NCBI GenBank assembly: GCA_030620975.1 | Contig: JAUXIO010000003.1 | Coordinates: forward strand, 1-53,489 | Length of the DNA stretch: 53,489 nt | Reading direction: 5' to 3' | Source: Dehalococcoidia bacterium | GTDB lineage: Bacteria; Chloroflexota; Dehalococcoidia; GIF9; JAUXIO01 | Shown here: positions 28,754 to 39,563 of the stretch, piece after piece | Position numbering within the stretch: position 1 is the stretch's first letter | How the letters are laid out: each line of letters starts with the position of its first letter | Program-made: the position numbers and the translations under genes | The notes under the pieces: model-generated | What the model was told of the DNA's origin: nothing | Databases searched by the model: none | Seen by the model: the letters and a program-made list of their open reading frames with translations, nothing else

Positions 28754-30019
28754 GTGGAGATGCCTCTATATAAATTGCCCCGGGGTACATTAGATATCTT
28801 ACCCGCAGAGCAAGTCTACTGGGAATATGTAAAGCACAAGGCAATTGCCTTGTGCCAACTTTACGGATACCAGCGTCTTGATACCCCGGCATTCGAAGAT
28901 TTTAACCTTTTTGCTCGCAGCATGGGGGAGGGAACAGACATTGTTGATAAGGAAATGTACACTCTTGAAGATAAGAGTGGTAAAAAGATGAGTTTAAGAC
29001 CCGAGGGAACGGCGCCAATTTGCCGGGCATATCTAGAGCACGGGTTATATAACTTGCCTCAGCCGGTAAGGCTCTACTATTTTGCTACCGTCTTTAGATA
29101 TGAGCGCCCTCAAGCTGGACGCTACCGACAACACTATCAATTTGGCTTTGAGGCAATTGGTGACGCCGACCCTGCCCTTGATGCTGAAATCATTAGTATG
29201 ACATGGCATTTCTGCCTTTCTTTAGGCCTTAAAGGGCTTTGCCTCCAGCTTAACAGCATCGGATGTAAGGTCTGCCGACCTCACTATCTGGAGAATTTAA
29301 AGCGCCATTACTCTGCTTGTCTGACTCAGCTCTGCCCCGACTGCAAAGCCAGATTAATCAGAAATCCCCTGCGCTTACTTGACTGCAAAAAGAAATCCTG
29401 CCAGGAAGCCATTGAGACGGCACCAAAAAGCATTAACTACCTCTGTCAGGAATGTAAGGCACATTTCGAAAGCATTCAGAGATATTTGGAGCTTCTGGGA
29501 ATTCCCTTCAAGGTAAGTCACAGGCTGGTCAGGGGCTTAGATTATTACACTAGAACCGTCTTTGAGATTCAATCCCCGGGGGAGGGAATACAAAATGCTC
29601 TGGGTGGTGGCGGACGCTACGATGAGCTCATTGAGGAGCTGGGAGGGAAATCTACCGCAGCGGTTGGTTTTGCCGCCGGTATGGAACGAATTATTCTTAA
29701 CCTGAAAAGGCAAAATGTGTCCATTCCAGCTCTACCCAGACCCAGTATTTTTATTGCTTATTTGGGAGATGAAGCCAAGGCTGAAGCGATAAAGCTTGCC
29801 TTCAAGCTTCGCCAGGCTGGAATTGCCGCAATAACAGCTATGGGCGGCAGAAGCTTAAAGGCACAATTAAGACAAGCTAACACCTTCGGCACCAGCTACA
29901 GCGTGATTATTGGTGAAGATGAAGTGAAAAGCCAGACCGTAGCATTGAGGAATATGACAACTAAAGAACAGAAGACCATCCCCTCAACAAAGCTTGAAGA
30001 ACTATTCAGAAGAGATTAA
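28754..30019 (+). CDS. hisS: Histidyl-tRNA synthetase
   Basis: YKLPRGTLDILP, SLRPEGTAPICRAY, RYERPQAGRYRQHYQFGFEAIG, LVRGLDYYTRTVFE. Confidence 0.96.
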   Translation: MEMPLYKLPRGTLDILPAEQVYWEYVKHKAIALCQLYGYQRLDTPAFEDFNLFARSMGEGTDIVDKEMYTLEDKSGKKMSLRPEGTAPICRAYLEHGLYNLPQPVRLYYFATVFRYERPQAGRYRQHYQFGFEAIGDADPALDAEIISMTWHFCLSLGLKGLCLQLNSIGCKVCRPHYLENLKRHYSACLTQLCPDCKARLIRNPLRLLDCKKKSCQEAIETAPKSINYLCQECKAHFESIQRYLELLGIPFKVSHRLVRGLDYYTRTVFEIQSPGEGIQNALGGGGRYDELIEELGGKSTAAVGFAAGMERIILNLKRQNVSIPALPRPSIFIAYLGDEAKAEAIKLAFKLRQAGIAAITAMGGRSLKAQLRQANTFGTSYSVIIGEDEVKSQTVALRNMTTKEQKTIPSTKLEELFRRD

Positions 30020-30158
30020 ATTCTTTCCTTTCCGCGCAGAATATGATATAATTATTTAATGTTAGCTTCTTCCTGTAAATTACTCCGTTTGCCTTTTACT
30101 TAATCTACCCCTTTTGAACTTCACTCTCAGCAGTACCCCAGTTAACTAATGAAAATAA

Positions 30159-32090
<1,932 letters not shown>

Positions 32091-32098
32091 GCTAGCCT

Positions 32099-32707
32099 CT
32101 AATTGCAGTATAACCCCTCCTCCATTATATATCTTTCCACATTGTCGGGCACCAAGTAGCGAATGGACAGCCCCTCAATAACGTGCCTTCGAATCTCTGA
32201 AGAACGTATGTCAATTAGTGGCGTATCAAGTAAAATGGTGCTTTTAGTTATGCCGGGGATAGTTGCTTCTAAAGATTCCAGATTGGGCTGGACGCAGCCC
32301 AATCTGGGAATAGCTACTAATTGGCACATTTCAATCAATCTATGCGGTTCTTTCCACGAAGGAAGCTCAGCAAGGCTATCGTAGCCGAGAATAAAGAAGA
32401 GCTTGGTTCCATTGCCTAGCTGCTGCCGTAGAATAGATACCGTGTCCACTGAGTAAGAGAAACCAGCACGCTCTATTTCAACATTAGAAAGCTTAAAATG
32501 TGGATTGTCAGTAATAGCTAAGCGCACCATCTCTACACGGTGATTTGCTGGAGTAATAGGCTTGTTTACCTTAAGCCAAGGTTGCCCCGCAGGTATAAAT
32601 AAGATCTCATTAAGTCTCAGCTTCAACCTAGCTTCTTGAGCTATGATAAGATGCCCTAGGTGAATGGGGTCGAAGGTGCCGCCGAGGATGCCTACATTCA
32701 TTTCCAC
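32099..32707 (-). CDS. nadD: Nicotinate-nucleotide adenylyltransferase
   Basis: GILGGTFDPIHLGHLIIAQEA, FILGYDSLAELPSWKEP, IDIRSSEIRRHV. Confidence 0.95.
   Translation of the reverse strand: MEMNVGILGGTFDPIHLGHLIIAQEARLKLRLNEILFIPAGQPWLKVNKPITPANHRVEMVRLAITDNPHFKLSNVEIERAGFSYSVDTVSILRQQLGNGTKLFFILGYDSLAELPSWKEPHRLIEMCQLVAIPRLGCVQPNLESLEATIPGITKSTILLDTPLIDIRSSEIRRHVIEGLSIRYLVPDNVERYIMEEGLYCN
32278..32307. repeat. Perfect 13-bp inverted repeat with 4-nt loop inside nadD
   Basis: CCAGATTGGGCTG-GACG-CAGCCCAATCTGG read directly. Confidence 0.75.
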
Positions 32708-32874
32708 TCGTTATTATGCATTACTTATATATTCTATTTAATTAATCTAATATGTATATTATAACTAAAAGTAATACTAATGTGGTGGATTTAATAAAGC
32801 AACTCAATTAAAGTAAACGTGGAAAGGGTGGTAATACCTCGTATGGTCGCTGATTGAGGAAGTGGAGAGATTGT
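32708..32874. other. Candidate replication origin (AT-rich nadD-dnaA intergenic region)
   Basis: AT-rich tract at 32710-32790, adjacent to dnaA; apparent G/C strand bias change between gyrB side and gyrA side; no perfect TTATCCACA box seen. Confidence 0.4.
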
Positions 32875-34281
32875 TCACAGTTTTTGGGATCTTTTCCCAG
32901 ATTTCATTTTATTGTGTGAGGGTTCTGCGGTATGAAGTTGTTGTTGAATCTTTGACACTTGCTCTTGAAGGTGGGCATCGGTATTGATTTGCTTAGCTAT
33001 CTTTTCGTAGCTGTGCAGTACAGTTGAATGGTCTCTACTGCCCAGTTGTTTGCCAATCTGGCTTAAAGTATATTGACTTTCCTCGCGCATAAGGTATATG
33101 GCGATCTGGCGAGCATGAGTGGTTCTTCTATCCCTTTTTCTCCCGCTTATTTCCCCTGTGGGAATGCCAAAGTAGTTAGCTACTGTCTGCATAATAAAAT
33201 CGGGGCTGGTTGTTTTTTTGTAGTCATCTGGAACAAGTACCTCTGCCAGAACTTTGGCAGCCATTTCATGGTCTAGGCTAGCCCCGGTTAATTTGGCATA
33301 AGCAACTAACTGCGTTAAACCACCCTCAAGTTCGCGGACGTTGCGCTTGAGTTCCCTGGCTAACAATCGTAATACCTCGTCGGGGATCTTTAGCTTGTGC
33401 TGCTTGGCTTTGGCCTGCAAGATGGCAAGGCGCGTCTCCAGGTCGGGAGGTTCAATATTGACAATGAGCCCCGACTGAAAACGTGAGCGCAGTCTATCAC
33501 CAAGTGACAATATGACCTGGGGGGGGCGGTCACTAGTCATCACAATTTGGCGGCTGGCATTGTATAAAGCATTAAAAGTGTGAAACACGCATTCCTGAGT
33601 CTGCTCTTTACCGTCAATGAAGTGAATGTCATCGAGCAATAACAACTGAGCGTCCCTAAACCTGTTTCGGAACTCCTCGGTTTTGCTTTCCCTGATGGCG
33701 AGTATGAACTCATTAGTAAATTGCTCAGCACTAATGCAGATGACTTGAAATCCATTGGCTATAGCGGCGTGTCCGATGGCGTGTAATAAATGCGTTTTCC
33801 CCACGCCGGTGCCGCCGTAAATGAAGAGGGGATTGTAGATATGTCCTGGTGTTTCAGCTACGCCTTTAGCTGCGGCATGAATTAGGCGGTTGCTACGCCC
33901 TACAACGAAGTTATCAAAGGTGTACCTTGGATTGAGCCTCGTTTTCTTAATTTTGGAACTTATGCCACCATCAGTTTGCCAATTGCAAACCAAGCCGCCT
34001 GACTCATTCTGTTCAGGGCCGTGCACAACAAATTGGATATCAACATCGCCACCAATAATGCCAGCTAGTGTTTTTGCCACCAGGGAGCGAAGGCGAGCGT
34101 TTAGCCACTCAGCAACAAAAATATTGGGGGCGCTGATTACGAAGGTGCCATTTTGGTAACTTATCCCTGTGGTTTCCTTAAGCCAAGTGTTATAATTTGG
34201 CTTACTAATTTTGATTTGGAGCTCTCCCAGTGCTGCTTCCCATATTTCATTAGCTGACCTCAATTCGGGCTTCCTCCACAA
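32875..34281 (-). CDS. dnaA: Chromosomal replication initiator protein DnaA
   Basis: NPRYTFDNFVVGRSNRLIHAAA, PLFIYGGTGVGKTHLLHAIG, LLLDDIHFIDGK, GSRDHSTVLHSYEKI. Confidence 0.97.
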   Translation of the reverse strand: MWRKPELRSANEIWEAALGELQIKISKPNYNTWLKETTGISYQNGTFVISAPNIFVAEWLNARLRSLVAKTLAGIIGGDVDIQFVVHGPEQNESGGLVCNWQTDGGISSKIKKTRLNPRYTFDNFVVGRSNRLIHAAAKGVAETPGHIYNPLFIYGGTGVGKTHLLHAIGHAAIANGFQVICISAEQFTNEFILAIRESKTEEFRNRFRDAQLLLLDDIHFIDGKEQTQECVFHTFNALYNASRQIVMTSDRPPQVILSLGDRLRSRFQSGLIVNIEPPDLETRLAILQAKAKQHKLKIPDEVLRLLARELKRNVRELEGGLTQLVAYAKLTGASLDHEMAAKVLAEVLVPDDYKKTTSPDFIMQTVANYFGIPTGEISGRKRDRRTTHARQIAIYLMREESQYTLSQIGKQLGSRDHSTVLHSYEKIAKQINTDAHLQEQVSKIQQQLHTAEPSHNKMKSGKRSQKL

Positions 34282-34450
34282 GATTAATTATCGCTAGCAC
34301 TAGGCGTAAAGAATAATTGAACAGGTGCATGTTACCTGAGGAAAAACTGGGGAAAACGAGAGGGTACAACTGATTAAGCTAACTCTAAGCCCGCGCTTTT
34401 TCAAGGGGGTTTTTGACATAACAAAAAAATTATTCAAAAATACCTCTGAC

Positions 34451-35395
34451 ATGGCGACACCGGTTATTTTTATGGGCACCCCAGAATTTGCTGTACCCAT
34501 CATGGAGTTTTTACTTCGGGCTCAGTATCAGATAGTTGCCGTATATACTCAGCCTGACAGGCGGGTTGGCAGAGGGCAACAAATTGCCTTCTGTGCGGGG
34601 AAAAGGCTAGCTCTAGCTCGCGGGTTGCCGGTAATCCAGCCAGAGAATATGAGACAGCCGAAAATACTGGAGCAATTGGCAGGTTTTGACCCTAAGTTGA
34701 TTGTAGTCGCCGCCTTTGGACATATTTTAACCCCTGAGATATTAACCCTGCCAAAGTTTGGTTGCCTTAATGTTCACCCCTCTTTGCTGCCTCGACATCG
34801 GGGCCCCTCACCCGTAGCTGCTGCTATTCTCCACGGCGATGAAGTAACCGGTGTCACTATCATGCTAATGGATACCGGCTTGGATACCGGTCCGATTCTA
34901 GCTCAACGGGAAGTGCCTATCTCCGTTGAGGATACTACCGGGTCGCTTACTGTTAAGCTGGCTCGGGTTGGTGCTGATTTATTAATGGAGACCTTGCCGC
35001 CGTGGCTTCAAGGTAAGATTAAGCCACAACACCAAGAGGAGAGCCAGGCCACCTACTCTAAAATTATAAATAAGCAAGATGGGGAAATAGACTGGCATCT
35101 CTCGGCATCGGAACTCTGGTGCCGAATACGAGCTTTTAACCCTTGGCCAGGGTGTTATACTTGGTGGCAGGGTAAGCGACTTAAGATCACAAAAGCCATG
35201 CCTTTAACTGGCTCAGGCGATGGCGAGGAGGGTAGAGTAATAACCTTGCCCTCACCGAGTCCGCTGACTGTTGGAGCTAATACTGGAGGTGGGGTTCTTG
35301 GCCTTCAGCGGCTTCAGTTGGAAGGTAAACGAGAAATGTCGGTAGATGAGTTTGTGCGAGGGCATACGGGCTTTATCGGCGGTTTGCTGACTTGA
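34451..35395 (+). CDS. fmt: Methionyl-tRNA formyltransferase
   Basis: IFMGTPEFAVPIM, NVHPSLLPRHRGPSPVAAAILHGDEVTGVTIMLMDTGLDTGPI. Confidence 0.96.
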   Translation: MATPVIFMGTPEFAVPIMEFLLRAQYQIVAVYTQPDRRVGRGQQIAFCAGKRLALARGLPVIQPENMRQPKILEQLAGFDPKLIVVAAFGHILTPEILTLPKFGCLNVHPSLLPRHRGPSPVAAAILHGDEVTGVTIMLMDTGLDTGPILAQREVPISVEDTTGSLTVKLARVGADLLMETLPPWLQGKIKPQHQEESQATYSKIINKQDGEIDWHLSASELWCRIRAFNPWPGCYTWWQGKRLKITKAMPLTGSGDGEEGRVITLPSPSPLTVGANTGGGVLGLQRLQLEGKREMSVDEFVRGHTGFIGGLLT

Positions 35396-35503
35396 ATTTG
35401 CATCTCGTTTTGCTTAAAATTGTGCAACATAGTATCTAGCTGGTCCCGCTCTAAAATAAAAAGATATTCGCAACACGAGGGGTAGGCTTAGGGGGAGTAG
35501 AGG

Positions 35504-36211
35504 ATGTTTATATTTGACCCAATGTGGTTCTTGTTCATGATACCGCCGTTCATATTCATGATGTATGCCCAGTCTAGAGTAAATTCTGCTTTCAAGAAGT
35601 ACTCTAAGGTGGCTAACATGCGGAGAATAACTGGAGCACAGGCGGCGGAAACCTTACTTCGCAGTAATGGTTTGAGCCACGTTAAAGTTGAGGGGATAAG
35701 AGGGCGTTTGGGTGACCATTATGATCCCAGACATAAGGTGCTGCGACTTTCCCCTGATGTTTATTCTAAGCCCTCGGTAGCTGCTCTGGGCATTGTTGCC
35801 CATGAAGTTGGACATGCGGTGCAAGACAAGGTTGGTTATTCCTTTATGAGGCTGCGAAGCTCCTTGGTACCGGCGGCTAACCTGGGTAGTCAGCTAGGTT
35901 TTATCTCTGTGATTCTGGGCGTTATCCTTGCTTGGTTGGGGATGGAGTTTGGCTTAACCGTTGCCTGGGCGGGCATTTTTCTCTTCGCGCTCGTGGTGCT
36001 GTTTTCTTTAGTTACCCTCCCCGTGGAATTTGATGCCAGTAATCGGGCGCGGCAGATGCTGCGTAATACCGGCTTGGTTTCTGTTCAAGAGTATAATGCT
36101 GCCAGCGCCGTTCTATCAGCTGCTGCCCTAACTTATGTAGCCTCTTTCCTCCAAGTAGTGGCGCAACTTTTCTACTTCATATTGCTCGTCTCCGGTATGG
36201 GACGGCGGTAA
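35504..36211 (+). CDS. YugP-like membrane zinc metallopeptidase
   Basis: IVAHEVGHAVQDKVGYSFMRLRSSLVP, DHYDPRHKVLRLSPDVY, multiple TM segments. Confidence 0.9.
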   Translation: MFIFDPMWFLFMIPPFIFMMYAQSRVNSAFKKYSKVANMRRITGAQAAETLLRSNGLSHVKVEGIRGRLGDHYDPRHKVLRLSPDVYSKPSVAALGIVAHEVGHAVQDKVGYSFMRLRSSLVPAANLGSQLGFISVILGVILAWLGMEFGLTVAWAGIFLFALVVLFSLVTLPVEFDASNRARQMLRNTGLVSVQEYNAASAVLSAAALTYVASFLQVVAQLFYFILLVSGMGRR

Positions 36212-36293
36212 CTTCATTAGTTTACTTTAATAGTAGTTGTTATTCCCCTGCGCGCTGTATAATTTGAATATATTGCTGTGAGGTTTTGATAAT

Positions 36294-37073
36294 TTGCCCT
36301 TCTTTAAAAATCCGGGTAGCTTTGGCACGCTGAAGAACATCATCGCTAGGTTGCGTAGCCCCCGAGGCTGTCCTTGGGACAGGCGGCAAACTCATGCCTC
36401 GCTTAGAGCCGGCTTGCTTGAGGAGTGCTACGAGGTTTTGCAAGCTTTGGACCAGGAGAACTCAGAAAAGCTTTGCGAGGAGCTTGGCGACCTGTTAATG
36501 CAGATCGTGCTTCACGCCCAAATAGCTAGTGAAGCTGGTAAATTCAATGTTGCAGATGTGCTCAGGGGCATCAATACTAAATTAATTCACCGCCATCCCC
36601 ATGTCTTTGGCGAGCTTAAATTAAGAAATGCCCAGGAGGTAGTGCTCAACTGGGAGTCCTTGAAGAGAGAGGAGCGGCGAGAAGGGGAATCTCTCTTGGC
36701 TGGCGTTCCTGGGGAGATGCCAGCTTTGGCTTACAGCCAGGCTGTTCAGCGGCGGGTAGCAACAGCTGGCTTTGATTGGGAAGAAGTTGATGGAGTTATA
36801 GACAAGCTGGTCGAGGAAGTAGCGGAGTTTAAGCAGGCGGATGACGAGGAAGAGAAGGCAAGGGAGTTTGGAGATTTACTTTTTACTCTGGCCAATATTG
36901 CCCGCAAACTGGGTATAGACTTGGAGGCGGCCCTTCGCTCTGCCAACCAGCGCTTTTATCGGCGCTTTGTGTATATGGAAGGGATATGCCGCCAGCAAGG
37001 CATTAATTTTGATAACCTCTCTTTTGCTCAACAGAATGCCTTGTGGGAAGAAGCTAAGCAAAAGGTAAAATAG
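36294..37073 (+). CDS. mazG: Nucleoside triphosphate pyrophosphohydrolase MazG
   Basis: LRSPRGCPWDRRQTHASLRAGLLEECYEVLQALD, EELGDLLMQIVLHAQIA. Confidence 0.94.
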   Translation: MPFFKNPGSFGTLKNIIARLRSPRGCPWDRRQTHASLRAGLLEECYEVLQALDQENSEKLCEELGDLLMQIVLHAQIASEAGKFNVADVLRGINTKLIHRHPHVFGELKLRNAQEVVLNWESLKREERREGESLLAGVPGEMPALAYSQAVQRRVATAGFDWEEVDGVIDKLVEEVAEFKQADDEEEKAREFGDLLFTLANIARKLGIDLEAALRSANQRFYRRFVYMEGICRQQGINFDNLSFAQQNALWEEAKQKVK

Positions 37074-37075
37074 CA

Positions 37076-38161
37076 ATGAGAGCTATTATCTTGGTGGGTG
37101 GTGAGGGAACCAGATTACGTCCCCTGACCTATAATGTGCCTAAGGCTGTAGTGCCGGTTCTGAATGAGCCCTTTTTGAAGCATGTGCTCTACTATCTTAA
37201 GGGGCATGGGGTTGATCAGGTTATCCTCGCCCTGGGGCATCAGGCTGAGCAAATCCAAAGTTGTTTTGGTGGCGGCAGTGAGCTCGGACTAAAACTAATC
37301 TATTTGATTGAGCATTCACCTTTGGGCACTGCTGGAGCGGTAAAAAATGCCGAAGCATTTCTGGATGAGCCCTTCTTTGTGTTTAATGGTGATATTTTCA
37401 CAGGCATTGATCTGACTGCCATGATGCATCAGCACCGGGAAAGAAGGGCCAGTGTGAGCATAGCGCTAGTCCCAGTAGAAAACCCGACTATTTATGGTGT
37501 CGTCGAAACCGATGCTGGCGGCAGGGTAAAGCGCTTTGTGGAGAAGCCGAGCTGGCGCCAGGTTACTACTAATATGATAAATGCTGGCATTTACATTGTT
37601 GAGCCCTCTGTGCTTAAACATATTCCTCCCCTTACCCGCTTTACTTTTGAGCATGGTCTTTTCCCGCAGCTTTTGGAGCTAGGTGAGCCTATTTTTAACT
37701 ATCCGTCTGATGCTTATTGGATTGACATAGGTGCGCCGCAAAAATATCTGAAGCTGAATTGTGACCTGCTTCTCGGCAAAGAACATTCAATCTTTTATCA
37801 GCCCGATGTGAATAATGGCGTTAACTTTAAAGGTGAAAGTTTTGTTCATTCCACGGCTCAAATTGAGGGGCCGCTGATGATTGGTGAGAACTGTGTTATT
37901 GAAAGAGATGTGCAGCTAAAGGGACCCGCTGTCCTGGGAATGGGATGCAGGCTCAAACAGGGTGCAGTTGTGGAAAGGGCTGTATTGTGGGAGGACATCG
38001 AGATGGGCGGGAGTGCTGTTCTCAAAAACTGTGTTATAGGCTCGCACAGCCGCATTGAAGAAGCGGTTAGCCTCGATGATTGCGTGGTTGGCGAGAATAC
38101 TATCATCAGTAAAGGCAGTAAATTAGCTTATGGTCTCAAGGCTTGGTCTTGCGGTTTTTAG
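37076..38161 (+). CDS. Sugar-phosphate nucleotidyltransferase (mannose-1-phosphate guanylyltransferase-like) with left-handed beta-helix
   Basis: AIILVGGEGTRLRPLTYNVPKAVVPVLNEPFL, FVFNGDIFTGID, hexapeptide-like C-terminus. Confidence 0.9.
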   Translation: MRAIILVGGEGTRLRPLTYNVPKAVVPVLNEPFLKHVLYYLKGHGVDQVILALGHQAEQIQSCFGGGSELGLKLIYLIEHSPLGTAGAVKNAEAFLDEPFFVFNGDIFTGIDLTAMMHQHRERRASVSIALVPVENPTIYGVVETDAGGRVKRFVEKPSWRQVTTNMINAGIYIVEPSVLKHIPPLTRFTFEHGLFPQLLELGEPIFNYPSDAYWIDIGAPQKYLKLNCDLLLGKEHSIFYQPDVNNGVNFKGESFVHSTAQIEGPLMIGENCVIERDVQLKGPAVLGMGCRLKQGAVVERAVLWEDIEMGGSAVLKNCVIGSHSRIEEAVSLDDCVVGENTIISKGSKLAYGLKAWSCGF

Positions 38162-38188
38162 TTTGTGTGGTTACTGGAAATGAGGACA

Positions 38189-38262
<74 letters not shown>

Positions 38263-38326
38263 ATAATTTGATATTATAGGCTGATTTAACCCAAGGGGCA
38301 ACAATTATAAGACTAAAGGATAGAAC

Positions 38327-39514
38327 TTGAAATATTGTGTTGTGATAATTGATGGTGCCTCTGGCTGGCCATTGAGCGAGCGCGGCGGTAAGACTTGCTT
38401 GGAGCTTGCCTACACTCCAAACCTTGATGTCATGGCGCAAGAAGGCGCTTTGGGACTCACCGTCACTGTACCAGCGGGGATGGAACCCAGCAGCGCCTGT
38501 GCCTGCATGTCGGTACTCGGTTATGACCCCAAACTTTACTACCGGGGGAGGAGTGCCATTGAGGCCAAGAGTATGGGTGTTACCATTGGTGCTGGTGAGG
38601 TGGTCTTTCGTTGTAATCTGGTTGCCATACGTGATGGAAAGATGTGGAGCTACAGCTCTGGTTACATTAGCAGCGGCGAAGCTCAAGTTCTTATTGCCGC
38701 CTTAGAGGGAAGCCTCGGCGGCGATAAAGTGCACTTTTATCCCGGCGTTAGCTATAGACACATATGCAAGATAAGGGGGCGGGAAGATACACTTTTGGCT
38801 ATTTGCACCCCTCCGCATAACATTCCAGACAAGCCCATCGCCGAGTTTCTCCCCAGTGGTCCGGGAAGTGAGCTGCTGCGGGACTTGATGGAGCGCTCAG
38901 AGGCTGTGCTTCGGGAACACCCGGTGAACATAAGTAGGAGGTCTCGTGGCGATATCCCGGCCACGATGATTTGGCTATTCTGGGGTAGCGGGAGGATACC
39001 TGACATGCCCGCCTTCAAGCGGGTTTACGGACTTGATGCCGCCATGACATCCGGGGTTGACCTTCTCAAAGGTTTGGCTCAAATGACGGGAATTAAGATG
39101 CTGGATATTCCAGGTGTGACCGATGGATTGGACAATGATTATGCCGCCCAGGTAGCCGGAGCCCTAAAAGCACTTGAGGAATGCGATTTAGTAGTTATTC
39201 ACGTTGAGTCACCAGACGAGGCTGGCCACGCCGGCTCCATTGATGATAAAGTAGAGGCCATTCAGAGAGTGGATAGAGAGATTGTGAGCCAAATCCGCTT
39301 TTGGGGCAAGGATGCCCTTCGGGCACTGATTATGCCCGACCACTCAACGCCGATCAAGATTCAGACCCATTCTCGGGACCCAGTTCCATTTATGCTCTGG
39401 GGACCCGGGTTTGCAGCCAGCAGGGCGAAAAGATTCACCGAGGCGGAAGCTAAAAGGACAGGAATTTTCATTGAAGAGGGGTATAATATTATGGGCAGAC
39501 TAATAAAAGTGTAG
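38327..39514 (+). CDS. apgM: Cofactor-independent phosphoglycerate mutase, archaeal ApgM type
   Basis: VVIIDGASGWPLSERGGKTCLELAYTPNLDVMAQEGALG, YYRGRSAIEAKSMG, HVESPDEAGHAG, MPDHSTPI. Confidence 0.9.
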   Translation: MKYCVVIIDGASGWPLSERGGKTCLELAYTPNLDVMAQEGALGLTVTVPAGMEPSSACACMSVLGYDPKLYYRGRSAIEAKSMGVTIGAGEVVFRCNLVAIRDGKMWSYSSGYISSGEAQVLIAALEGSLGGDKVHFYPGVSYRHICKIRGREDTLLAICTPPHNIPDKPIAEFLPSGPGSELLRDLMERSEAVLREHPVNISRRSRGDIPATMIWLFWGSGRIPDMPAFKRVYGLDAAMTSGVDLLKGLAQMTGIKMLDIPGVTDGLDNDYAAQVAGALKALEECDLVVIHVESPDEAGHAGSIDDKVEAIQRVDREIVSQIRFWGKDALRALIMPDHSTPIKIQTHSRDPVPFMLWGPGFAASRAKRFTEAEAKRTGIFIEEGYNIMGRLIKV

Positions 39515-39563
39515 CCAAGATAATATATTATTAACTAAAGTAGGCATAGGCAGAGGGAAGGGT

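Noticed and set aside
28674-28892. N-terminal extension of the RelA/SpoT ORF (MPGYQDAGIRKVG...)
   Set aside because: No RelA-like sequence, antisense to the hisS 5' end; a GTG at 28673 fits the family start.
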